Shown here: positions 1 through 5,637 of the stretch, in pieces
How positions within the stretch are numbered: the stretch's first letter is position 1
How the letters are laid out: the number at the start of each line of letters is the position of its first letter
NCBI GenBank assembly: GCA_903834675.1
Contig: CAILKC010000550.1
Coordinates: 1 to 9,555 of the forward strand
Direction of reading: 5' to 3'
From: an uncultured Victivallales bacterium
GTDB taxonomy: Bacteria; Verrucomicrobiota; Lentisphaeria; Oligosphaerales; JAFGRS01
DNA length: 9,555 bases
Translations under genes and position numbers: made by a program
The notes under the pieces: model-generated
The model's database searches: none
Told to the model about the DNA's origin: nothing
Seen by the model: the letters and a program-made list of their open reading frames with translations, nothing else

Positions 1-3000
1 CCGGCGCCGAGGCGGCGCACGTGCTGGCGCAGCAGTGCCGGCCCCGCGGGTCCGTCGAGGTACATCACCACCTCAAAATCCTTTGCTGCGGCCAGGCCAG
101 CATTGCGGACGACGCAGGCGATCTCGAGCCCGGCGGTCGGGGCCAAGGCGGTTTCGGCGGCCACCGGCTGCCCGGCGACGCTGAGGGTCAGGCTGCTGAG
201 GGTCACATCCGGGACCTCGGCCTCCTGCCGGGCCAGCAGCAGGTAGGTCGCATTGCGGTCGGCGGGGGCGCTCAGGGTCAGCCGCTCGGCGGCGCCGTCG
301 GGCACCCGCGTCAGCGGCCGACCGGTTGCATCCAGCGCCAGGAGCAGGCGCGGGGCGCGCTTCCAGGTGGGGCGCCAGTCGGCGACCGCCAGGTCGAGGG
401 TGGCGCCCTGGCCCAGCACGATGCGGGCGCGTTCCGGGGTTTCGAGGCTGATGCTGACCTGTCCGCTGGCCAGCAGGCCCGGTACCGGCAGCGGTTGGGC
501 GCCGGTCTCGGCGAAGAGGAACGTGTCGGTACGGATAAAAGTCTGCCGGGCCACGCCATCGGCCGCCGTCTGCCGCCACTGCTCGACCGCGGGTCCGCGG
601 ACGTAGAAGTCATTCTCGCGCAGGTCGAGGCTCTCCGCCTTGGCGGCGCCGGTCCGGGGCACGGCAAACGGGGTCTTGCCGAAGTTCACGGTGCAGAGCG
701 TGCCGTCGGCAAACTCGGTCTGCTGCACCAGGCGGTCTGCGGAGAGGAAGGCGTGGGCGACCATCTCCTGCGTGCCGATGACCTCGTGGAGCTTGCAGAC
801 GTTGCGGTAGATGGTCAACATCAACTCGCGCTCGGCGGGAATCTGCCAGCGTAGGCCGTGGTTGTGCGCCCACATCATCGGCGGGGTGCCGTAGAGGATA
901 TTCATCGCGGTCATGCGGTCGGTGAGTTCGGGCATGACCTGATGCAGGTAGTCGCTGGTGGCGCCCCAGTACCAGTAGTTGACCACGCAGTCGTGGAAGA
1001 CCAGCTCAAACAGCGGCGCCCGGTTGGCGGGGTTGATGCCGTACTCCAGGTAGTCCTGGCTGATCTCCGAGCGCTCCACGGGGTCTTTCAGGTACCCGGC
1101 CGGCCAACTGTACATACCGCCGCCCATCATGCCCTCGTGGTAGTCCAGATACGGCACCGACCAGTAGCGCCCATGCTCGCCGCCGGTGACCAGCTTGAGG
1201 TCTTCGCTCACGTAGCGGCACAACGCCTGGCGGTTGGCGACGTCCGAGTCGCGGGTCGTCGGGTGCGTCGGCGAGTAGCATTCGATCGGGCTCTCAGCGG
1301 GCGTGACATCGAGGAAGCGGGCGTTGTACGGGTAGGTTTTGAGCACCTCGGGGATGATGGCCTGGGCGCACTCGAGCTGCTTGGCGGTGCATTGCTTCAT
1401 GTAGGTATGGGTCGGCTTCATGTCCTTGTCGCGGCTGATCCAGGCCTCCATGAACTTGCCATCCGCCTTGACCACGGCGTGCTCCGCGACCGGCGCCTTG
1501 GCCCGCGCGATGGTCGGCGAGTCGTCGATGTCGACGTAGTTATCGTACTCGCCCACCAGCCAGCCCAGGCGCACCATCTCGGCCATGGCTTCCGGGGACC
1601 AGCGGCCGTTGGCCAGGCCATGGGTCATACCGGCGGCGGCGGCCTCGCGCACGAAGCCGATGCCATTGGCGCCCCACCAGTTGACCGCTCCCATGAGTTT
1701 GAGCACGTCCGGGTTGGCCTTGGCCTTCTCCGTCAGGGTGCGGACCAGCTTCTGTTCGCGAGCGATCTCGCGGTAGATCTTGCAGGCTTTGACATGCCCG
1801 CCCCGGTCGTAGAACACCAAGCGGCCGACCCGCTCGCCGCCAAAGCAGCCCTTGCTCGATTCCCAGCCGAATCCGGGAAAGCCCAACCGGGCCTCATCAC
1901 GGACCCGCGACTGCATCTGGATGAACGAGTCCACCGGCGTCATGGCAATGGCGATCAGGCCCTGGCGCCCATCGGTGACCGCTACCCATGGCATGTCGCC
2001 GCCGGCACCGACCAGGCGCCGATTGCGATAGAGCTTGTCCCCCACGGGCAGATAGCGCCCATCGCAGTAATCCGTCATGGCCATGAAGTAGGTCTCCGGC
2101 GCCGCTGGAAACAACGCGGCCGGATGCTGGAAGGCCTTCATCGGCGTCTCGCCACCGCTCGTGCAGGAGAGGCGGACTTCGAGCGTCGGCTCGTTGCCGG
2201 GCAGGCTCAGTTCAACCACCAGCGCCAGGGGCTGCGGTTGGCCGCGGCTGACGCTCAGGTCGTAGGTGATGGCGTTGCGTGAGGAGCCTTGCCGCAGGTT
2301 GCTGATCGTCCCCTCGCCGAGCCCGGTCGTGCGGTCGTTTTCACGGCTCGGCGGCGGGGCCTCGCCGTCGGCATCCGCCAGTACGGCCACGGCAAAGGTC
2401 GCCGGCACCGAGTGTACCCAGCCGTTGGGAACGTAGCCCTGGGCCAGGCGCCGCACCGGCTCGCCCGGCTTCGGGTCGGCGTCGTTCTCGCCGATGGCCA
2501 GATGGAAACGGACGCCAGGCGCGGGGTTCTTGAGCACCGGGAAATGACTCAGCGGCATGGCCAACTCGATCGCGTAGCCCGGCAGCCGGTCGGTCGGCAG
2601 CAGCTTCACCGCCAGACGCGCCCCCGCAAACGGCTCGCCCTTGGCGTCGACCGCGGCTTCCTTGCCCGGGAAGAGGTGCAGCCCGACCTGGACGCTGTCG
2701 ACCCAGAACTCGACCGAGTCCGCCTCCCACCAGTTCTCCGCCGACTCGTCGCCGAAGGCCAGCACGTCGTCCCGCATGCGGACATGCAGGTAGAGGAATT
2801 GGTCGTCCCACATCACCTGGGCGCCGCCGGAGAGGTTACGCTCGCCGTTTTCACCGACCCAGGGCAGCCAAATCAGCTCTTGTTTCGGCCAGTCCGCGGC
2901 ATCGCCATCGATGACCGGCGGCGTGGCGGCGCGGCGCACGATCAGGGCCTTCTCGGCCGCCTGACGTTCGCGCGGGTCCTGCTGCGCCCACAGCAGCCCG

Positions 3001-3173
3001 GTCGCTTTGTGGGTGACCGTCAAGCGGCCGGAGTCCGCCTCGACGCGGACCTCGAGAGCGTCATTGGCCATGGTCCAGGCGGCGCTGTCCGCCTTCGTTG
3101 CCGCCCGGGCTGGAAGGCCCGTGAGTCCGCTCAAAACCAGCCCCAGAAATGCCGCCGTGCAACGTCCGCTCAT
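1..3173 (-). CDS. Secreted GH101/GH129-like glycosidase with inserted CBM9-like module and CARDB-like domain (3' end cut by window)
   Basis: The frame is open from the ATG at 3173-3171 to the window edge, giving at least 1057 residues with no stop. The start is supported by a Shine-Dalgarno stretch (GGGAGAGG, 3177-3184) and by a signal peptide: residues 1-25 have a hydrophobic core and end in ARAA. Residues about 32-65 begin a beta-sandwich. Residues about 77-267 look like a CBM9-type carbohydrate-binding domain (PPVIDGDAADW at the start, then FLYLHVRMRDD and DSVEFWVD). The sandwich seems to resume after it. A TIM-barrel-like catalytic region follows (about 480-800), with candidate nucleophile D622 in RFLDVTP, candidate acid/base E666 in GGEHGRYW, and an acidic DIDD cluster at 548-551. 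A beta-sandwich and a CARDB-like domain (from about 987, with VRNAGLAAAKDF) complete the visible part. Characterised GH101/GH129 enzymes cleave alpha-linked GalNAc from mucin-type glycans, but distant homologues are untested and the substrate here is unknown. The protein is probably extracytoplasmic. It is transcribed away from the toxin-antitoxin pair. Confidence 0.85.
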   Translation of the reverse strand, partial: MSGRCTAAFLGLVLSGLTGLPARAATKADSAAWTMANDALEVRVEADSGRLTVTHKATGLLWAQQDPRERQAAEKALIVRRAATPPVIDGDAADWPKQELIWLPWVGENGERNLSGGAQVMWDDQFLYLHVRMRDDVLAFGDESAENWWEADSVEFWVDSVQVGLHLFPGKEAAVDAKGEPFAGARLAVKLLPTDRLPGYAIELAMPLSHFPVLKNPAPGVRFHLAIGENDADPKPGEPVRRLAQGYVPNGWVHSVPATFAVAVLADADGEAPPPSRENDRTTGLGEGTISNLRQGSSRNAITYDLSVSRGQPQPLALVVELSLPGNEPTLEVRLSCTSGGETPMKAFQHPAALFPAAPETYFMAMTDYCDGRYLPVGDKLYRNRRLVGAGGDMPWVAVTDGRQGLIAIAMTPVDSFIQMQSRVRDEARLGFPGFGWESSKGCFGGERVGRLVFYDRGGHVKACKIYREIAREQKLVRTLTEKAKANPDVLKLMGAVNWWGANGIGFVREAAAAGMTHGLANGRWSPEAMAEMVRLGWLVGEYDNYVDIDDSPTIARAKAPVAEHAVVKADGKFMEAWISRDKDMKPTHTYMKQCTAKQLECAQAIIPEVLKTYPYNARFLDVTPAESPIECYSPTHPTTRDSDVANRQALCRYVSEDLKLVTGGEHGRYWSVPYLDYHEGMMGGGMYSWPAGYLKDPVERSEISQDYLEYGINPANRAPLFELVFHDCVVNYWYWGATSDYLHQVMPELTDRMTAMNILYGTPPMMWAHNHGLRWQIPAERELMLTIYRNVCKLHEVIGTQEMVAHAFLSADRLVQQTEFADGTLCTVNFGKTPFAVPRTGAAKAESLDLRENDFYVRGPAVEQWRQTAADGVARQTFIRTDTFLFAETGAQPLPVPGLLASGQVSISLETPERARIVLGQGATLDLAVADWRPTWKRAPRLLLALDATGRPLTRVPDGAAERLTLSAPADRNATYLLLARQEAEVPDVTLSSLTLSVAGQPVAAETALAPTAGLEIACVVRNAGLAAAKDFEVVMYLDGPAGPALLRQHVRRLGA

Positions 3174-3242
3174 ACGCCTCTCCCTTTCCGCTTTGGCGCT
3201 ATCCGCAAGTCCCCATTCGGCCTGCCCACCGTGAGTTCGGAA

Positions 3243-3263
3243 GGCGGGTTCTCGTGACCCGCC
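3243..3263. other. Perfect 7-bp hairpin in the leader of the GH101/GH129-like gene
   Basis: GGCGGGT (3243-3249) and ACCCGCC (3257-3263) are exact inverted repeats around a 7-base loop. If the promoter at 3296-3323 is used, the hairpin lies in the 5' leader about 70 nt upstream of the start codon. There is no U-tract after the stem on the minus strand, so it is not a typical intrinsic terminator. It may be a leader stabiliser or one unit of a dispersed palindromic repeat family. Confidence 0.5.
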
Positions 3264-3295
3264 CGCGCTCACGCCCGCCCGGCACGCATCTTCAT

Positions 3296-3323
3296 ATTCT
3301 AGCGCAACATCGCAGCCTGTCAT
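3296..3323 (-). promoter_or_regulatory. Sigma70-like promoter of the GH101/GH129-like gene
   Basis: On the minus strand, ATGACA (3323-3318, five of six matches to the -35 consensus) is followed after 16 bp by TAGAAT (3301-3296, five of six matches to the -10 consensus). Transcription would begin near 3289 and give a leader of about 116 nt before the ATG at 3173. This is the best promoter match I found in the window. Its upstream edge lies only four bases from the first copy of the 56-bp tandem repeat. No experimental support is available, and the sigma factor preference of this organism is unknown. Confidence 0.5.
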
Positions 3324-3327
3324 GCTT

Positions 3328-3514
3328 GGAGCGGCCGCGGCCCGCGGCCAGAGCCGACCCGACGGTCGGCGCTCCCAGGGGATGGAGCGGCCGCGGCTCG
3401 CGGCCAGAGCCGACCCGACGGTCGGCGCTCCCAGGGGATGGAGCGGCCGCGGCTCGCGGCCAGAGCCGACCCGACGGTCGGCGCTCCCGGGGGATGGAGC
3501 GGCCGCGGCTCGCG
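3328..3514. repeat. 56-bp tandem repeat, three full copies plus a partial fourth
   Basis: Full copies lie at 3328-3383, 3384-3439 and 3440-3495, with a 19-base partial copy at 3496-3514. Only two substitutions separate the full copies: position 3342 in copy 1 is C where the others have T, and position 3489 in copy 3 is G where the others have A. Each unit contains two hairpins. The first is GGCCGCG-gct-CGCGGCC (3389-3405 in copy 2). The second is CCGACC-cgac-GGTCGG (3410-3425), extended by GAG/CTC across a 2-base bulge. The copy 1 substitution falls in the loop of the first hairpin, so the stem is preserved. The unit length is not a multiple of three and no frame gives a convincing protein, so this is a non-coding intergenic element. 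It sits between two divergent transcription units. Confidence 0.95.
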
Positions 3515-3525
3515 CGGCTGACGGG

Positions 3526-3554
3526 TTGAATCGGCTCATGTGTCACGGTAGTGT
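3526..3554 (+). promoter_or_regulatory. Candidate promoter of the toxin-antitoxin operon
   Basis: TTGAAT (3526-3531) is separated by 17 bp from TAGTGT (3549-3554). The antitoxin ATG at 3562 lies only seven bases past the -10 element, so the transcript would be leaderless or nearly so. This agrees with the absence of a Shine-Dalgarno motif before that ATG. The promoter lies just downstream of the tandem repeat. An alternative -10 shifted by two bases (GTGTAT, 3551-3556) is possible. Confidence 0.4.
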
Positions 3555-3563
3555 ATCACACAT
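3538..3563. promoter_or_regulatory. Candidate autoregulatory operator overlapping the antitoxin start
   Basis: ATGTGT (3538-3543) and ACACAT (3558-3563) form an inverted repeat spanning the putative -10 and the antitoxin start codon. A smaller repeat, GTGT-atc-ACAC (3551-3561), is nested in its right half. Phd/YefM-type antitoxins commonly bind palindromes at their own promoter to repress the operon, so the position fits. Binding itself is inferred. Confidence 0.4.
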
Positions 3564-3804
3564 GAGAATCACGACAATCCGCGGACTGAGGCACGATACG
3601 ACCACGGTGCTTTCGTGGGTGGCCGAGGGTGAATCTGTGGAAGTGCAGCGCTGGGGTGAGGCCGTGGCCGTTCTTTCGCCACAGAAGCGCAAGGCGCGCA
3701 TCGCCAGGCCGGATTTCGGAGCGCGGCTGCGGTCGATCTATGGAGACCAAGTCCTTTCCACCACGGCTACCGACGTGGTCAGCGAATCCCGCGGTGAGCA
3801 ATGA
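3562..3804 (+). CDS. Type II antitoxin, Phd/YefM-like
   Basis: This 80-residue protein would neutralise the PIN toxin encoded directly after it and probably represses its own operon. Residues 1-40 match the Phd/YefM DNA-binding fold: a short beta-strand, a helix with LRHDTTTVL (9-17), the turn EGESVEV (22-28) and the strand GEAVAVL (32-38). The tail from about residue 49 (PDFGARLRSIYG, then an acidic end) is the type of segment that wraps around a PIN toxin. The stop overlaps the toxin start in an ATGA arrangement (3801-3804), which implies translational coupling. The start at 3562 was chosen because homology begins there. An in-frame ATG at 3538 would add eight residues, and the frame stays open further back through the tandem repeat, but neither extension looks like family sequence. 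Confidence 0.85.
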   Translation: MRITTIRGLRHDTTTVLSWVAEGESVEVQRWGEAVAVLSPQKRKARIARPDFGARLRSIYGDQVLSTTATDVVSESRGEQ

Positions 3805-4238
3805 AGGCTTACGCTGACACCGGTCTGCTCTGCTCCCTGTATGCGCCCGACGCGCACACCCTGCGGGCCGTGGCGCGGATGAAGCATCAGGTATTGCCGC
3901 TGCCGTTCACCTGGCTGCATCAACTGGAGTCCCGCAATGCGTTGCGCTTGCGTGTCTTTCGGAGAGAAATCAGGCCGGCTCAGCGCGATGCCTCGCTGAA
4001 CGCGATGCTGGCGGACCTGGCCGCCGGCGTCCTGGCTCGCTCGACACCGCCCCTAACCGACCTGGCGACAGAAGCGGAACTCCTGAGCGCTCTGCACTCC
4101 GAGACTCTTGGCACTCGCACTCTCGACCTCCTCCATGTCGCCGCCGCCCTGGTCCTGGGCCTCCCGGAGTTCCTCACCTTTGACCTTCGCCAAGGCGCTC
4201 TGGCGAAGGCGGCAGGCCTGAAGGTGCCTGACCTGTGA
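3801..4238 (+). CDS. VapC-like PIN-domain toxin ribonuclease
   Basis: This 145-residue protein has the length and acidic residues of a PIN-domain RNase. D6 lies in AYADTGLL, E43 in HQLESRNAL, D109 in RTLDLLHVAAAL and D128 in FLTFDLRQGALAKAAGL, the final-strand motif typical of VapC proteins. All four metal-binding acids are intact, so the toxin is probably active. Known VapC toxins are Mg2+-dependent endoribonucleases that cut tRNA or rRNA in the cytoplasm and are held inactive by the antitoxin; the RNA target here cannot be predicted. The gene overlaps the antitoxin by 4 bp and ends 83 bp from the convergent glycosidase stop. That 83-bp gap shows only a weak imperfect G+C hairpin around 4281-4301 and no U-tract, so I do not call a terminator. 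Confidence 0.9.
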   Translation: MKAYADTGLLCSLYAPDAHTLRAVARMKHQVLPLPFTWLHQLESRNALRLRVFRREIRPAQRDASLNAMLADLAAGVLARSTPPLTDLATEAELLSALHSETLGTRTLDLLHVAAALVLGLPEFLTFDLRQGALAKAAGLKVPDL

Positions 4239-4321
4239 TCGGTGCCCTGGCGGAATTGAGGAGATGACGCTTGTCGTCCTGCCGCCGCGAGAGCGGTTGG
4301 CTTACGTCGGGTCCGCGTGAG

Positions 4322-5380
4322 CTATTTGACTGGCGGCGGCGGTAGGCTGAGGGTGAGGGCGCCGTCGGGGCCGTAGGTGACCGGGTAGGGGGCAGAGAGC
4401 TTCGCGTCGGTGGAGGTGGTGATCAGCACGTCAGTGCCGTCGGGACCGGGGAAGATCTTGTGGATGTAGCCGCCGCGGCCGTCGGGGAGGCGGTCGAGCC
4501 ACCAGGTTCCCGGGGCGGGCGCATAGGGCCCGGCGAAGGCGCTGGCGATGTACAGACAATTCACCCGGCGCCGGTTCTTGATCTCGGCGGGGACTTCGGC
4601 CTGCCACTTGGCCGCGATCTCGGGCTGGTCGTGCGCCGCGCCGAAGTAGAGGTACCAACGGCCGTTGCGCGTCCAGATCTGCGGCGTCTCCAGGCGCTCG
4701 ATGCTCTGCGGGTAGGCAAGCACCGGCCCCGGTTCCCAGGCCAGCAGGTCGCGAGAGCGCAGGGTCGCCAGGCAGCCGCTGGCATTCACGGGCACCCCGG
4801 CGGCCTGGGCGTTGATCACCAGGTAGAACCAGCCATCGATAGGCTCGGGGTAGAGGTACGGATCCGCCAGCGGGCGCCAGCGTAGCGCGGCGCCCTGCCA
4901 TGGTCCGGCGAACTCCTGGCTGAGCACCACGGGCTGGTCGCCGACCAGGCGCCAGGTCATCAGGTCGTCACTGACCGCCAGGCCGATGCCAGCCGGGCGG
5001 CCGTGGGCGGTGAACACCATCCACCACTTGCCGGCGTACGCGGCGACGCTGCCGGTGGCCAGGCTGGTGTTCCAGGTCCCTGGGATGGGCACGATCACCG
5101 GCCCACAGTCGGTCCAGTGCCAGAGGTCGCGCGAGGTCGCATGGCCGACCTGCGCCAGCAGCGCACGCTTGCCCCAGTCGTTCTGGTTACCCATGCAGGT
5201 TGGGACTTGCAGGTAGAAGGCGTGGTAGACGCCGTTAGCGGTCGCGAACCAGTTGTCGTTGGTCCACATTCCCGGCGGTGCAAACCGCGGTGGCAGGTCG
5301 GCGGCAAGCGTGGCCATGATGAGTACTCCCAAGGCTAGAACGGTGGCGCGGATTCGGAGTGGACGGTCCACAAGACGCAT
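4322..5380 (-). CDS. Secreted five-bladed beta-propeller glycosidase, GH32/GH43-like
   Basis: The protein has 352 residues. The ATG at 5380 is preferred because it is followed by a good signal peptide (basic RPLRIR, hydrophobic VLALGVLIMATLAA, cleavage near residue 27) and preceded by AGGA (5387-5390) at a 6-nt spacing. The open frame continues 87 codons upstream, but that part resembles no protein domain and covers a strongly structured RNA region. The mature part fits a clan GH-J/GH-F propeller. WTNDN with D42 resembles the GH32 nucleophile motif WMNDPN. LADPYLYP with D173 fits the RDP-type stabiliser, and LETPQIW with E231 fits the ECP-type acid/base. Three blades carry the recurring S/R-x-D-L-x-x-W pattern (83-89, 137-143, 209-215). 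Such enzymes usually release furanosyl or pentosyl sugars, but the substrate is unknown here. It lies downstream of, and in the same direction as, the GH-A enzyme, 257 bp away. It ends in a proline-rich tail. Confidence 0.8.
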   Translation of the reverse strand: MRLVDRPLRIRATVLALGVLIMATLAADLPPRFAPPGMWTNDNWFATANGVYHAFYLQVPTCMGNQNDWGKRALLAQVGHATSRDLWHWTDCGPVIVPIPGTWNTSLATGSVAAYAGKWWMVFTAHGRPAGIGLAVSDDLMTWRLVGDQPVVLSQEFAGPWQGAALRWRPLADPYLYPEPIDGWFYLVINAQAAGVPVNASGCLATLRSRDLLAWEPGPVLAYPQSIERLETPQIWTRNGRWYLYFGAAHDQPEIAAKWQAEVPAEIKNRRRVNCLYIASAFAGPYAPAPGTWWLDRLPDGRGGYIHKIFPGPDGTDVLITTSTDAKLSAPYPVTYGPDGALTLSLPPPPVK

Positions 5381-5400
5381 GACTTTTCCTAGACCAGTAT

Positions 5401-5497
5401 GCCGACACAGGCTTGTCGGCGCCAGGGCTGGGCGGACTCTGGCGCTGCTCGCCGCATGGTTTCCCTTGGAGCCCGCGCTGCCCAGCCCGTTTCGGGC
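5401..5497 (-). other. Strongly structured leader upstream of the propeller glycosidase
   Basis: This stretch lies between two same-strand glycosidase genes, just before the ribosome site of the downstream one. In RNA of the minus strand, GGGCUGGGC (5488-5480) pairs with GCCCAGCCC (5433-5425), and after a 5-nt bulge GGGCUC (5474-5469) pairs with GAGUCC (5439-5434) with one G-U pair. The two helices are continuous on the 3' side, giving a 15-bp interrupted stem. Its apical loop contains GGCG/CGCC (5453-5450 with 5444-5441). A second perfect hairpin, GCCGACA/TGTCGGC, occupies 5401-5420. An alternative 7-bp pairing, GCGCCAG/CTGGCGC (5419-5425 with 5439-5445), would compete with the long stem. 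No known riboswitch consensus was recognised, and no U-tract supports a terminator. It could be a regulatory leader, a small RNA or a palindromic repeat element. The rest of the gap, 5498-5637, shows nothing else convincing. Confidence 0.45.
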
Positions 5498-5637
5498 GGG
5501 TTCGCGGTATACGCCGTCTGCAAGACCCCCCGTACGGCGGAAGCCCCGGCAGGGCCGGTGCGGACCGCCGACTCCAGTGAGTCTACCGCCCGAAAAAGCA
5601 ACAGCCTGCGCGTCGGTGCCACAGGGGCCGCGCGGAC

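Noticed and set aside
858..2282. Long plus-strand open frame (474 codons)
   Set aside because: It is antisense to the GH101/GH129-like gene; its translation is rich in His, Arg, Gly and Val with no domain, as expected from the complement of G+C-rich coding DNA.
2289..3257. Plus-strand open frame (322 codons)
   Set aside because: Antisense to the N-terminal half of the same glycosidase and running into its leader; no domain or ribosome site supports it.
3328..3514. CRISPR array
   Set aside because: The copies are contiguous with no unique spacers, and no cas genes are nearby.
3322..3561. N-terminal extension of the antitoxin through the tandem repeat
   Set aside because: The frame is open only because the 56-bp unit lacks stops in all three frames; the peptide changes frame at each copy and does not resemble antitoxin sequence.
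4239..4321. Bidirectional terminator between the convergent toxin and glycosidase genes
   Set aside because: Only an imperfect G+C hairpin around 4281-4301 is present and neither strand has a U-tract.
5590..5637. Intrinsic terminator after the GH-A enzyme gene
   Set aside because: A run of five T residues exists on the minus strand (5597-5593), but the sequence immediately before it forms no stem longer than about three pairs.
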